DNA of 64,000 nt from Sedimentibacter sp. GTDB lineage: Bacteria > Bacillota > Clostridia > Tissierellales > Sedimentibacteraceae. Below the pieces are notes generated by a model. The model had not been told where the DNA came from, made no database searches, and saw nothing but the letters and a program-made list of their open reading frames with translations. The first letter of the stretch is position 1; each line of letters starts with the position of its first letter. The stretch spans positions 124,001-188,000 of the forward strand of contig JAHDLA010000004.1 of NCBI GenBank assembly GCA_018436705.1, written 5' to 3'. Below, one piece after another: positions 16,303 to 25,855 of the stretch. A program made the translations under genes and the position numbers.

Positions 16303-17193
16303 ATGTTTAAATCAGGATTCGTTACAATAATAGGAAGACCCAACGTAGGAAAATCTACGCTTATGAACTCAATGATAGGTGAAAAAATTTCTATAATGTC
16401 GAATAAGCCGCAGACTACAAGAAACAAAATAAGAACAGTGTACACCGATGATGAGGCTCAGATAGTTTTTATAGATACTCCTGGTATTCACAAGCCTAAA
16501 AATCAGCTGGGAGAGTTTATGAATTATGAGGTGGATACGGCATTGGAAGAAATGGACGTATTGATCATGCTTACAGATGAATTTAACAAAATAGGGCCCG
16601 GAGATGAATTTATAATTGAAAAAATTAAGGGACTAAAAGCAAAAAAAATACTTGTTATAAACAAAGTAGATAAATTTGATAAAGAAGATGTAGTAAGAAT
16701 GGCAAAAGAGTTTGATAAATATAACCTGTTCGATGACATACTTCCAATGTCTGCTCTAAAAAATGTAGGCGTTGACTCATTAATAAAGCTTATAATAAAA
16801 TATTTAAAACCTGGCCCCATGTACTTTCCTTCGGATTATATAACAGACAGACCCGAAAGATTCGTGGTTGCTGAAATAATAAGAGAAAAAGCTTTAATGT
16901 ACCTTCAGGAAGAGGTTCCTCACGGCATAGCTATTGAAGTTGAAGAAATGAAGGAGAGAAAGAACAGAAACCTTGTGGACATACGTGCAAATATACTTTG
17001 TGAAAGAAAGTCTCATAAAAGTATTATCATAGGCAAGGACGGAAGAAAAATCAAAGGTATAGGAAAAAGCGCTAGAGAGGATATAGAAGGACTTTTGGGC
17101 AGTCAGGTAAACCTTCAGCTTTTTGTAAAAATATCTGAAAATTGGAGAGATAACAACTACCTGCTGAGAACGCTGGGATACGATAAAAAATGA
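16303..17193 (+). CDS. era: GTPase Era
   Basis: A 296-residue essential GTPase that binds the 3' end of 16S rRNA and helps assemble the 30S subunit. G1 is GRPNVGKSTL, G2 surrounds PQTTRNKI, G3 is DTPGIHKPK, G4 is NKVD, and the C-terminal KH domain has IIIGKDGRKIKGIG. The length is standard. Its stop overlaps the recO start by 4 bp. Confidence 0.97.
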   Translation: MFKSGFVTIIGRPNVGKSTLMNSMIGEKISIMSNKPQTTRNKIRTVYTDDEAQIVFIDTPGIHKPKNQLGEFMNYEVDTALEEMDVLIMLTDEFNKIGPGDEFIIEKIKGLKAKKILVINKVDKFDKEDVVRMAKEFDKYNLFDDILPMSALKNVGVDSLIKLIIKYLKPGPMYFPSDYITDRPERFVVAEIIREKALMYLQEEVPHGIAIEVEEMKERKNRNLVDIRANILCERKSHKSIIIGKDGRKIKGIGKSAREDIEGLLGSQVNLQLFVKISENWRDNNYLLRTLGYDKK

Positions 17194-17903
17194 TAACTGA
17201 TGAAATTCTTGTGGTAAAGGAAGTAAGCTATAAGGAAAATGATAAAATTCTTCATGCGCTGTCAAGGACAAGAGGAAAGATACAAATTATGTCAAAAGGT
17301 TCAAAAAAAAGCATTTCTCGCCTAATAAATGCTTCACAGCTTTTTGCGCACTCCAAATGTTCCATGACAATATCCAGAGATATGTACATTATGACATCTG
17401 CTGAGCTTATAGACAATTTTTACAATCTAAAAAATAATATAGACGCTTTTTTTTACGGTAATTATATTTTAGAACTTATTAGCTATGTGGCTCAAGAAAA
17501 TGAATATGATATGCGCATTTTTGATATGACTGTAGCTGTGCTTCATCACCTGTCGGTGTTCACAAAGGATTTTGATAAATTGACTGCGGCATATGAGTTT
17601 AAACTTGTATCAATGCTGGGATACATGCCCGGCTTAAAGTATTGCCTGTCTTGTGGAAAGGAAATTGAAAATCAGTCATTGTTTTCCATTAAGGATGGCG
17701 GCTTGTTTTGCAACGAGTGCGTAAATTATGGAAATGGAATAAATGTAACTTATAGTGAAATACTAACTATGGAAAAAATTTTAAGAACAAGGTTTGAAAA
17801 TATTGGCTCTGTTGAAATAAACCAAAAGCTCTTACAATTAATTAGGAATTTCCTGTTTTATTATATCGGCAAAGACAGCTTTGCCACATTAAAGTTACTA
17901 TGA
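17190..17903 (+). CDS. recO: DNA repair protein RecO
   Basis: A 237-residue recombination mediator that loads RecA at SSB-coated gaps with RecR/RecF. It has the N-terminal OB fold (start ITDEILVVKEVSYKENDKIL) and the zinc-finger CLSCGKEI...FCNECV at about residues 150-180. It overlaps era by 4 bp in the common era-recO arrangement. Confidence 0.95.
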   Translation: MITDEILVVKEVSYKENDKILHALSRTRGKIQIMSKGSKKSISRLINASQLFAHSKCSMTISRDMYIMTSAELIDNFYNLKNNIDAFFYGNYILELISYVAQENEYDMRIFDMTVAVLHHLSVFTKDFDKLTAAYEFKLVSMLGYMPGLKYCLSCGKEIENQSLFSIKDGGLFCNECVNYGNGINVTYSEILTMEKILRTRFENIGSVEINQKLLQLIRNFLFYYIGKDSFATLKLL

Positions 17904-17919
17904 AAAGAAAGGATAACAT

Positions 17920-18468
17920 ATGGAAAACGACAAACTACAAAAAATTGATGATATTCTTAAACGCACAAACACCGACTATTCAACGGCTAAACAAGCTCTT
18001 GAGGATGCAAACGGAGACGTTCTTGAAGCAATTATTCTGATAGAGAATCAAAGTAAAAATCAAAATAATTCTCAAAGCGGGCAAAACAAAGGCGAACAGA
18101 TACTAAATCAGCTGAAAGATATTTTAGCAAAAGGTAATGCAACTAAACTGACAATCAAGAAAAATAATGAGACTATAATCAATGTACCTGTAACAGCAGG
18201 ATTGATAGGTGCTTTTATTGCTCCTTTTTTATCGGCTGCAGGTATTACCGCAGCGCTTCTGACTCAGTGCTCGGTTGAAATTACACAATCTGACGGCAAA
18301 GTGGTTGATCTTGGTCAAAAAGTTGACCAGGGAATGGATGCCGTCAAGGATGTAATGCAAGATGTGAAACAGGGAGCCGAAAACTTTAGAGATGACGTTA
18401 AACAGGGAGCCACCAACTTTAAAGAGGATATATCCGACTCAATCAATAAAAATAAAGATGAACTCTAA
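17920..18468 (+). CDS. UBA-like / DUF4342 protein
   Basis: A 182-residue protein. Residues 1-45 form a UBA/TS-N-like three-helix module (IDDILKRTNTDYSTAKQALE). Residues 65-125 are the DUF4342 region with a hydrophobic segment (VTAGLIGAFIAPFLSAAGIT) that may insert in the membrane. The C-terminal 50 residues are polar and repetitive (DVKQGAENFRDDVKQGATNF), like LEA/apolipoprotein helices. The family often follows recO in clostridia; its function is unknown. Confidence 0.8.
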   Translation: MENDKLQKIDDILKRTNTDYSTAKQALEDANGDVLEAIILIENQSKNQNNSQSGQNKGEQILNQLKDILAKGNATKLTIKKNNETIINVPVTAGLIGAFIAPFLSAAGITAALLTQCSVEITQSDGKVVDLGQKVDQGMDAVKDVMQDVKQGAENFRDDVKQGATNFKEDISDSINKNKDEL

Positions 18469-18475
18469 ATTGTTC

Positions 18476-18504
18476 TTGACATAAAAACGTAATTTTGTTA
18501 CATT
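18476..18504 (+). promoter_or_regulatory. Sigma-A promoter of the glyS T-box transcript
   Basis: TTGACA, 17-bp spacer, TACATT. The predicted start is about 10 bp downstream, right before the T-box stem I. Confidence 0.7.
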
Positions 18505-18514
18505 ATAGTTAATG

Positions 18515-18716
18515 TTGAGACTGTGATAAAGAAGAGTAATCTATGCAGAAATTCTTAGAGAGTCAGATTAGGTGAAAGCTGATATGAATGCGTAGGTGAA
18601 GGGAGCTTTTGAGTCCTTTGTTTAAAGAGGATAAAGCAATTGCTTTGTCAAATAGGGTGGAACCGCGGAATTAATCTTTCGTCCCTATATGGGATGAAAG
18701 ATTTTTTGTGTTTACA
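18515..18716 (+). ncRNA. Glycine T-box leader
   Basis: A full T-box antitermination leader. AGAGAG (stem I), GGTGAAAGC, the T-box core AGGGTGGAACCGCGG and a terminator built from AATCTTTCGTCCC and GGGATGAAAGATT followed by TTTTTT are all present in order. Uncharged tRNA-Gly should stabilise the antiterminator. In the specifier loop (GTGAAGGGAGC, between AAAG and CTTT) a glycine codon can be read as GGG or GGA; I cannot fix the register by eye. The gene downstream is glycyl-tRNA synthetase. Confidence 0.95.
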
Positions 18717-18794
18717 TAATTAGATCGTTAAAAAATTGGCTTGTCACCTAAAATTTTTTATCCTTAGAAAATATCACATTAAATGGAGGCTGTC

Positions 18795-20189
18795 ATGGCA
18801 AAAAAAGAAAAGAACAAATTAGAAAAACTTGTTTCACTATCTAAATCAAGGGGTATTATATTCCCGGGATCAGAAATTTACGGGGGATTGGCAAATACAT
18901 GGGATTATGGCCCTTTGGGCGTTGAAATAAAAAACAATGTTAAAAAAGCATGGTGGAAAAAATTTATCCAGGAAAGCCCGTACAATGTAGGACTGGATGC
19001 GGCAATACTGATGAACCCTACAACTTGGGTGGCTTCAGGCCACGTTGGAGGATTCAGTGATCCTCTTATGGATTGCAAAGACTGTAAATCCAGATTTAGA
19101 GCTGACAAATTGATTGAAGACTATATGCATGAACGAAATGAATTTCAGGTAGTTGACGGGTGGACAAATACTCAAATGGAAGAATACATTGCTGAAAACA
19201 AGATCGCATGCCCGGAATGCAAGTCAACAAATTTTACTGCTATAAGAAAATTTAATCTTATGTTTAAAACGTTTCAGGGTGTAACTGAGGATTCTCAATC
19301 AGAGATATATCTGAGACCTGAAACGGCACAGGGTATATTTGTAAACTTCAAAAATGTTGCCCGTTCTACAAGGAAAAAAATACCTTTCGGTATAGGTCAA
19401 ATAGGAAAATCTTTTAGAAACGAAATTACTCCAGGCAACTTTACATTTAGGACCAGAGAATTCGAACAGATGGAACTTGAATTTTTCTGCAAGCCCGGAG
19501 AAGACTTGGAATGGTTCTATTATTGGAAAGAATTCTGCATGAACTGGCTGCTCAGCCTTGGAATGACAAAGGAAAATGTTCGGTTCAGGGATCATGAGCA
19601 GGCTGAATTGTCTCACTACAGCAACGCAACATCTGATATTGAGTATCTGTACCCGTTTGGCTGGGGAGAACTTTGGGGGGTTGCGGACAGAACGGATTTT
19701 GACTTAAAAGCCCATATGAAGACTTCCGGGGAAGATTTATCCTATCAGGATCCTGTTACCAATGAAAAATACGTACCTTACTGCATTGAACCATCCTTGG
19801 GTGCTGACAGAGTAATGCTTGCATTGTTGCTGGACGCGTACAGCGAAGAAACTCTCGAAGACGGAACTGAAAGGTCAATGTTGAAACTTCATCCTGCATT
19901 AGCTCCGTATAAAGCAGCAATATTTCCTTTGACAAAGAAGCTTAGTGAACCTGCAACAGAGCTGTATCATATGCTTCAAAAACATTTTAATGTGGATTAT
20001 GATGATGCGGGAAGCATCGGCAAAAGATACAGAAGGCACGACGAGATCGGCACTCCTTATTGCATCACATATGATTTTGAATCCATGGAGCAGGGATCTG
20101 TAACAGTCAGAGACCGAGATACAATGGAACAGGTAAGAATAAAAATAACAGATTTGGTACAGTTTATTAATGAAAAAATAGCTTTTTAG
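18795..20189 (+). CDS. glyS: Glycyl-tRNA synthetase, single-chain class II
   Basis: A 464-residue class IIa homodimeric-type glycyl-tRNA synthetase, the eukaryote/archaea-like form used by many Firmicutes. It shows [20 protein letters not shown], a CxxC pair inserted twice ([10 protein letters not shown] and [10 protein letters not shown]), class II motif 2 [13 protein letters not shown] and motif 3 [10 protein letters not shown]. The in-frame ATG at 18783 lies before GGAGG; the ATG at 18795 is 5 nt after it and is preferred. Expression is under the T-box leader. Confidence 0.95.
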   Translation: MAKKEKNKLEKLVSLSKSRGIIFPGSEIYGGLANTWDYGPLGVEIKNNVKKAWWKKFIQESPYNVGLDAAILMNPTTWVASGHVGGFSDPLMDCKDCKSRFRADKLIEDYMHERNEFQVVDGWTNTQMEEYIAENKIACPECKSTNFTAIRKFNLMFKTFQGVTEDSQSEIYLRPETAQGIFVNFKNVARSTRKKIPFGIGQIGKSFRNEITPGNFTFRTREFEQMELEFFCKPGEDLEWFYYWKEFCMNWLLSLGMTKENVRFRDHEQAELSHYSNATSDIEYLYPFGWGELWGVADRTDFDLKAHMKTSGEDLSYQDPVTNEKYVPYCIEPSLGADRVMLALLLDAYSEETLEDGTERSMLKLHPALAPYKAAIFPLTKKLSEPATELYHMLQKHFNVDYDDAGSIGKRYRRHDEIGTPYCITYDFESMEQGSVTVRDRDTMEQVRIKITDLVQFINEKIAF

Positions 20190-20214
20190 ATAAATGATAA
20201 ACATAGTGTGTGTG

Positions 20215-20253
20215 TGTCGAATGATGGTAAAGTAAGCTCTCTATCGTTCGACA
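20215..20253. promoter_or_regulatory. Inverted pair of TGTCGAA (0A-box) sequences
   Basis: TGTCGAATGAT and ATCGTTCGACA are 11-bp inverted repeats (one mismatch) separated by 17 bp, in the 88-bp gap before the ccpN-like gene. Each arm begins with a perfect Spo0A box, TGTCGAA. The pair could be a Spo0A or autoregulatory operator, or a weak hairpin ending glyS. Confidence 0.45.
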
Positions 20254-20277
20254 TATACCGCGAAAGGGGAGATTCCT

Positions 20278-20895
20278 ATTAAATTATCAGATAGACAAAA
20301 CACAATTGTTGAAATAATTGAAAAGCATCAGCCAATAACCGGAGAATCTATAGCTGAAAAGATTGGCCTTACCAGAGCAACTCTAAGACCGGATTTAGCA
20401 GTTCTTTCAATGTGCGGCTTGATTGATGCAAAGCCTAAAGTAGGATACTATATATCTAATAAAAAAAACAACAAAGATATAATAGAAAAACTATCTGCAA
20501 TTAAAGTATCGGAAATAAAATCACTTCCCATAAACGTATCTGAGAACACAAGTGTTTATGATGCGATTGTTACTTTGTTTCTTGAGAATGTCGGCACGCT
20601 TTTTGTTGTAGAAGATGATGCTCTCAAGGGAGTAATATCAAGGAAAGATTTGCTGAAATCAGCAATGGGTGGGAAAGATTTAACCAGTATACCGGTTGGC
20701 GTAATAATGACGAGGATGCCTAAAATTGTATATTGCACAGAGGACGATTCGATAATAGATGCGGCAGAAAAAATAATTGAAAATGAGGTAGACTGCGTTC
20801 CGATAATTACAAATATGCCAAACGGTAAAATCAAAGCCTTTGGGCGTATATCAAAGACAAATATTACAAAAGTTCTTTTGGAAATATCAAAGTAA
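20278..20895 (+). CDS. CcpN-like HTH/CBS transcriptional regulator, ATT start
   Basis: A 205-residue regulator: an N-terminal winged helix (KLSDRQNTIVEIIEKHQPIT, then AEKIGLTRATLRPDLAVLSM) followed by two CBS domains (about 80-200). B. subtilis CcpN represses gluconeogenic genes in response to ATP/ADP through its CBS domains, and its gene precedes a PPDK-regulator homologue exactly as here. No ATG, GTG or TTG lies between the upstream stop at 20233 and residue 45 (ATG 20410, after the helix-turn-helix). AAAGGGGAG ends 6 nt before ATT 20278, which matches the family N-terminus, so ATT is the likely start. A sequence error is the alternative. Confidence 0.85.
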   Translation: MKLSDRQNTIVEIIEKHQPITGESIAEKIGLTRATLRPDLAVLSMCGLIDAKPKVGYYISNKKNNKDIIEKLSAIKVSEIKSLPINVSENTSVYDAIVTLFLENVGTLFVVEDDALKGVISRKDLLKSAMGGKDLTSIPVGVIMTRMPKIVYCTEDDSIIDAAEKIIENEVDCVPIITNMPNGKIKAFGRISKTNITKVLLEISK

Positions 20896-20904
20896 GAGGT
20901 AGCT

Positions 20905-21714
20905 ATGGAAAAAATAAATATTTATGCAGTTTCAGATTCACTGGGAGAAACTGCCGAACAAGTTTCTAAAGCTGTTATAAGGCAGTTTGATATAGCAGAT
21001 TTTGATATAAAAAGAGTTTCATATATCAATGACAAGGAAGCAATTGATAATTTAATCGATAAAGCCTCCAAAGAAAATTCATTTATTGTTTTTACGCTTG
21101 TAGTCGAAGATCTCAGAGATTATTTGATGCAAAAGGCGTTCGAGCATAATATAGGTGCGGTGGACATTATGACACCTGTTCTTTTACCGCTTGTTAAGCA
21201 GCTGGGAGTTTCTCCGAAGCAGGAACCCGGTCTTTTGAGAAAACTGGACGAAAGATATTTTAAAAAGGTTGAAGCGGTTGAGTTTGCTGTTAAATATGAT
21301 GACGGAAAAGATACACGAGGAATTCTTCTGGCAGACATTGTTCTTGTGGGAGTATCTAGAACATCAAAAACACCTCTGTCAATGTACCTTGCACATAAAA
21401 ACCTGAAAGTTGCAAACATACCCCTTGTTCCGGAGGTAAGCCTGCCTGATGAACTTAAGCTTATATCGCCAAAAAAAATAATCGGATTAACGTTAAATAT
21501 AGAAAATCTCAATAAAATAAGAAGAGAGCGACTTAAGGCAATGGGGCTTAAAGATACAGCAAACTATGCTAACATGGAGAGAATTTTTGAAGAGCTTGAG
21601 TATGCCGTAAAAGTAATGAAATACCTGAATTGCAAGGTTATTGATACTACAGACAAAGCTGTGGAGGAAACGGCATCAATTATACTTGATTATATTTCTG
21701 AAAACAACAAGTAA
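20905..21714 (+). CDS. Pyruvate, phosphate dikinase regulatory protein (kinase/phosphorylase)
   Basis: A 269-residue DUF299 enzyme. It inactivates PPDK by ADP-dependent threonine phosphorylation and reactivates it by phosphate-dependent dephosphorylation. Typical segments are the start YAVSDSLGETAEQV, the P-loop-like GVSRTSKTPLSMYLA (about 148-162) and VPEVSLPDEL. It follows the ccpN-like regulator by 9 bp, as in Bacillus (ccpN-yqfL). The pair suggests joint control of the pyruvate/PEP node. The ppdK target is not in the window. Confidence 0.93.
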   Translation: MEKINIYAVSDSLGETAEQVSKAVIRQFDIADFDIKRVSYINDKEAIDNLIDKASKENSFIVFTLVVEDLRDYLMQKAFEHNIGAVDIMTPVLLPLVKQLGVSPKQEPGLLRKLDERYFKKVEAVEFAVKYDDGKDTRGILLADIVLVGVSRTSKTPLSMYLAHKNLKVANIPLVPEVSLPDELKLISPKKIIGLTLNIENLNKIRRERLKAMGLKDTANYANMERIFEELEYAVKVMKYLNCKVIDTTDKAVEETASIILDYISENNK

Positions 21715-21728
21715 GGAAAGTGGTGCGG

Positions 21729-22742
21729 ATGAATATAAGAGAAAAATGCGAACAGTTTGAAATTGAACATTTATCTCCGTTAGCTGCCAAAAGCAGATAT
21801 TCCCGCGGCAGAAAAGATGAGGAGCCGAAGTGTGATATAAGGACTGAATACCAGAGGGACAGAGACAGAATTTTGCATTCTAAGGCTTTTAGAAGACTTA
21901 AGCATAAAACTCAGGTTTTTTTGTCGCCGGAAGGAGACCATTACAGAACGCGGCTTACTCATACACTTGAAGTATCGCAGATTTCAAGGACAATTGCAAG
22001 AAGTCTGGGTCTGAATGAGGATCTTACAGAAGCAATAGCTCTGGGACACGATTTAGGGCATACTCCATTCGGTCATACAGGTGAAAGAATATTAAACAAG
22101 TTGTGTGAAACAGGATTCAGGCATAATGAGCAAAGCCTGAGAGTTGTCGAACTTTTGGAGTTAAGAAACGAAAATTACGGACTTAATCTTACATATGAAG
22201 TTAAGGATGGTATTCTTAATCATCCCCTCGGTGGCAGCCCTGAAACATTAGAAGGGCAAATTGTAAGAATCTCTGATAAAATAGCTTACATTAACCATGA
22301 TATAGATGATGCGGTAAGAGCCGGGATTATAAAGCACAGTGACATACCGGAAATATATCTCAGCATCCTTGGTTTTACCCACGGTCAAAGAATCAATACC
22401 ATGATTACAGACATAATCAGTAACAGCATGGATAAAAATATTATATCAATGAGCGATGAAATAAATAATTACACTCTAAAGCTCAGAGATTTTCTGTTTA
22501 AAAACGTCTATTACAATAAGATAGCTAAAAGTGAAGAAGATAAGTCTATTTTTATAATAAGTAAAATATTTGAATATTACGCGAAGCATTTTGAAGCTCT
22601 CCCGGATTTTTATATAAAAATATATAACAATAATAATTTCAGCAAAAGTGAGATAATTAAAGATTACATTGCGGGAATGACAGACCGCTATGCAATGAAG
22701 ACATTTGAAGAATTGTATATACCAAAGCCTTGGCGACAATAA
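21729..22742 (+). CDS. dgt: Deoxyguanosinetriphosphate triphosphohydrolase-like protein
   Basis: A 337-residue HD-domain dNTPase. It carries the metal ligands in RLTHTLEVSQI (His), GHDLGHTPFGH (His-Asp) and a later Asp in VRISDKIAYINHDIDDA. It hydrolyses dNTPs to deoxynucleosides and tripolyphosphate, limiting dNTP pools. GTG codons at 21720 and 21723 are possible starts, but the family usually begins at the MNIRE segment. It lies just before the dnaG-rpoD promoter, the common order in clostridia. Confidence 0.92.
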   Translation: MNIREKCEQFEIEHLSPLAAKSRYSRGRKDEEPKCDIRTEYQRDRDRILHSKAFRRLKHKTQVFLSPEGDHYRTRLTHTLEVSQISRTIARSLGLNEDLTEAIALGHDLGHTPFGHTGERILNKLCETGFRHNEQSLRVVELLELRNENYGLNLTYEVKDGILNHPLGGSPETLEGQIVRISDKIAYINHDIDDAVRAGIIKHSDIPEIYLSILGFTHGQRINTMITDIISNSMDKNIISMSDEINNYTLKLRDFLFKNVYYNKIAKSEEDKSIFIISKIFEYYAKHFEALPDFYIKIYNNNNFSKSEIIKDYIAGMTDRYAMKTFEELYIPKPWRQ

Positions 22743-22750
22743 AAAAATTG

Positions 22751-22779
22751 TTGACAAGCTTATTTTGTTGTAATATAAT
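22751..22779 (+). promoter_or_regulatory. Consensus sigma-A promoter of dnaG-rpoD
   Basis: TTGACA, 17-bp spacer, TATAAT: a perfect match at both hexamers, 31 bp before dnaG. Confidence 0.85.
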
Positions 22780-22810
22780 TTAGTTTCAACGTGAACATAA
22801 TGGTGATAGT

Positions 22811-24577
22811 ATGCCCTATAAATTGGATTCTGATGTAATAAAAAGAATTCTGGATGAAAATAATATAGTAGATGTAATAGAAGAATTTTTGCCGCTAAAA
22901 AAGGCAGGCAGTAATTACAACACTAATTGCCCTTTTCATAAGGAAAAAACTCCTTCATTTATTGTTTCTCCGGAGAAACAAATGTTTCACTGCTTTGGCT
23001 GTGGTGAGAGTGGTGATAGTATAAGCTTCCTTACAAAGTATAAGAACTTTACATTTGTAGAAGCAGCTGAGTACTTGGCACGAAAAGCCGGAATAGTTTT
23101 GGAGGAAACAAACTCGTATTCAAAGAATAATGAAAGCCGCCAACTTGCAGAGAGGCTTTATAAAATTAACCGTGATGCTGCACTGTATTTTTTTGAAAAC
23201 ATGAAAAGCAGCCCACAGGTTATAAAATACTTAAAATCCAGAAAAATTGACGTTCCTGTAATAAAAAAATTTGGAATTGGATATGCTATAAACCAATGGG
23301 ATAATTTGCTAAAATATTTGACACATAAAGGTTACATAGAAGAAGAAATTTTAAAAACAGGACTTATAATAAAAAACAAAAACTACAATTCTTATTATGA
23401 CCGGTTCAGAAACAGAGTGATGTTCCCTATTTTTGATATAAAGGACAGAATTATAGGTTTTGGAGGCAGAGTTCTGGATGATTCACTTCCAAAATATTTA
23501 AATTCTCCCGAAACACAAATTTTTAATAAGGGCTACAATTTATACGGAATAAATTTGGCTCGCGGTAATGTAAGAGATAAACATTTCATTTTGGTTGAAG
23601 GATACATGGATGTAATCAAAATGCATTCATACGGATACAATAACACCGTAGCAGCTTTGGGAACATCATTAACGAACAACCAAATTAAATTGATGAAAAG
23701 ATATTCTAAAAATTTTTATGTTACTTTTGATTCCGATAGTGCCGGTCAAAAGGCAGCACTGAAGGCTATGAATATGTTCAAGCAAAACAATCTTGATGCC
23801 AAGGTTGTAATAATGCAGGATGCCAAAGACCCTGACGAGTATCTAAACAAATTTGGAAAAATAAAATTTGACAAATTACTGGAAAATTCTCTTGATTATT
23901 ATAGCTTTTTAGAATTACATTATAAAGAAGTTTTTGAAAATTCTAACAAAGTTGAATATATAAACAATTTTTTTGACAATATAGTATATGTGAACAGTGA
24001 AATTGAAAAAGAATTAATATTTGAAAAATTATCTAGAAAAGTGGGTGTTTCCAAAGAGTCTATAATAAAAGAATTTAATAAAAAAAACAACAGAAAAGAA
24101 ACTTTTGTTAAAGCTGCACAGCCTGCAAGGCTCTTGCCTCAGGTAAATAAAATTACAACATCCCATGAAGAGAAGCTTATCAAACTTATACTCTTAAACA
24201 ATGACTTTGCATTGCAGTTAAAAGAGATAGTCAATGAAGCCACATTTACGGACTTGGAATACTATAATATTTTTAGAGAAATGTATGAATACAGAATCAA
24301 TGATATGAGTATAGATGAGGAAAGCTTGAATAATATTATAAAAAATAAGGAAGATGTTAAAGTTTTAATGCAGTATGACGATGTTGATTATGATAATTTA
24401 GAGGCTTTATTCAAAGATTGTATTAAAAGATTAAAAATTAAATATTATGAAAACAAGAAAACTTTGCTTACAGAAGCTTTGTCACAATCTGAGAATACAT
24501 CAAAAAGTGGTGAAATTATGAATGAAATTTTTAGCCTCGCTAAAAAAATTAAATCAACTAAGGAGGAGGTTAATTAG
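22811..24577 (+). CDS. dnaG: DNA primase
   Basis: A 588-residue bacterial primase that makes RNA primers at the replication fork. Domains in order: the CHC2 zinc finger (CPFHKEKTPSF and FHCFGCG, about 38-66), the TOPRIM catalytic core (FILVEGYMDVIKM, TFDSDSAGQKAAL, about 255-345), and a C-terminal DnaB-binding helical domain. The operon with rpoD is the macromolecular synthesis arrangement without rpsU. A perfect promoter precedes it. Confidence 0.97.
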   Translation: MPYKLDSDVIKRILDENNIVDVIEEFLPLKKAGSNYNTNCPFHKEKTPSFIVSPEKQMFHCFGCGESGDSISFLTKYKNFTFVEAAEYLARKAGIVLEETNSYSKNNESRQLAERLYKINRDAALYFFENMKSSPQVIKYLKSRKIDVPVIKKFGIGYAINQWDNLLKYLTHKGYIEEEILKTGLIIKNKNYNSYYDRFRNRVMFPIFDIKDRIIGFGGRVLDDSLPKYLNSPETQIFNKGYNLYGINLARGNVRDKHFILVEGYMDVIKMHSYGYNNTVAALGTSLTNNQIKLMKRYSKNFYVTFDSDSAGQKAALKAMNMFKQNNLDAKVVIMQDAKDPDEYLNKFGKIKFDKLLENSLDYYSFLELHYKEVFENSNKVEYINNFFDNIVYVNSEIEKELIFEKLSRKVGVSKESIIKEFNKKNNRKETFVKAAQPARLLPQVNKITTSHEEKLIKLILLNNDFALQLKEIVNEATFTDLEYYNIFREMYEYRINDMSIDEESLNNIIKNKEDVKVLMQYDDVDYDNLEALFKDCIKRLKIKYYENKKTLLTEALSQSENTSKSGEIMNEIFSLAKKIKSTKEEVN

Positions 24578-24580
24578 CCC

Positions 24581-25747
24581 ATGGGTGAAACTAAAAATGT
24601 GAATTCCAAAGATGAGTCTGAAAAAAACGCTGAAATGCTTCAAAAAATAGATTCCATTAAAAATAAATTAATTGAAAAAGGCAAAAAAAACGGATTCATA
24701 ACATATAAAGAAGTGTTGAGATCATTTGAAAAATTGGATATTAATCCTGAATTTATTGATGATTTTTACAAGCAAGCAGAAGATAATGACCTTGAAATAC
24801 TAGGCTTCCAAGATGATATGATTCCTGAAAAAGTTGATGACGGTGATGGCGCTGAAACTAAAGATGAAGATGCAGACTTTTTTGTAAGCCAAACGGATGA
24901 TGATATATTAAAGGGTGTAAATATTGATGACCCTGTAAGAATGTACCTAAAAGAAATTGGAAAAGTACCGCTTTTGACCGCAAGCGAAGAAATAGATCTG
25001 GCAAAAAGAATGCAGGATGGCGATGAGGAAGCAAAAAAAAGACTGGCTGAAGCTAACTTAAGACTTGTTGTAAGCATAGCAAAGCGATATGTAGGGAGAG
25101 GAATGCTGTTTCTTGACCTTATTCAAGAGGGAAATCTTGGACTTATCAAGGCTGTTGAAAAATTTGATTACACAAAAGGTTTCAAGTTCAGCACATACGC
25201 CACATGGTGGATAAGACAGGCAATTACCAGAGCTATTGCAGACCAAGCAAGAACAATAAGAATACCGGTTCATATGGTAGAGACAATTAATAAGCTCATA
25301 AGAATAAAAAGACAGCTGCTTCAGGAATTGGGAAGAGATGCTACCCCTGAGGAAATAGCTCTCGAAATGGAAATGGAGCCAGATAAGGTAAGAGAGATAT
25401 TAAAAATTGCTCAGGAGCCTGTATCACTTGAAACTCCTATAGGTGAAGAAGAAGACAGCCATTTGGGAGACTTCATTCCTGATGACGAGGTGCAAGCGCC
25501 TTCTGATGTTGCAACGTTCACTCTTCTTAAGGAACAGCTTTCATCAGTGCTTCATACTCTGACCGACAGAGAACAGAAAGTTCTTAGATTGAGATTCGGA
25601 CTTGATGACGGAAGAGCAAGAACGTTGGAAGAGGTAGGAAAAGAGTTTGATGTAACAAGAGAAAGAATAAGACAGATTGAAGCAAAGGCTCTGAGGAAGC
25701 TCAGACACCCGAGCAGAAGCAAAAAATTGAAAGATTATCTGGAATAA
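24581..25747 (+). CDS. rpoD: Principal sigma factor RpoD/SigA
   Basis: A 388-residue primary sigma factor. Region 1.2 starts near [17 protein letters not shown], region 2 contains [16 protein letters not shown] and the -10-reading helix [16 protein letters not shown], region 3 GEEEDSHLG, and region 4 ends with the -35-reading [18 protein letters not shown]. The acidic stretch at 78-105 is region 1.1-like linker. It begins 3 bp after dnaG. The good TTGACA/TATAAT sites in the window are its expected targets. Confidence 0.97.
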   Translation: MGETKNVNSKDESEKNAEMLQKIDSIKNKLIEKGKKNGFITYKEVLRSFEKLDINPEFIDDFYKQAEDNDLEILGFQDDMIPEKVDDGDGAETKDEDADFFVSQTDDDILKGVNIDDPVRMYLKEIGKVPLLTASEEIDLAKRMQDGDEEAKKRLAEANLRLVVSIAKRYVGRGMLFLDLIQEGNLGLIKAVEKFDYTKGFKFSTYATWWIRQAITRAIADQARTIRIPVHMVETINKLIRIKRQLLQELGRDATPEEIALEMEMEPDKVREILKIAQEPVSLETPIGEEEDSHLGDFIPDDEVQAPSDVATFTLLKEQLSSVLHTLTDREQKVLRLRFGLDDGRARTLEEVGKEFDVTRERIRQIEAKALRKLRHPSRSKKLKDYLE

Positions 25748-25790
25748 AATTGACAATCATAAATACACGGTCGGCAAAAGCCGTTCCGTT

Positions 25791-25824
25791 ACTGGGAGGG
25801 AATAATGCCCTCCCGTTTTTATTT
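25791..25824 (+). terminator. Terminator after rpoD
   Basis: GGGAGGG pairs with CCCTCCC around a 7-base loop and is followed by GTTTTTATTT. A smaller CGGC/GCCG hairpin lies just upstream (about 25777-25790). Confidence 0.85.
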
Positions 25825-25855
25825 AATCAATAAATTTTAAAATATAGGTGGGAAA

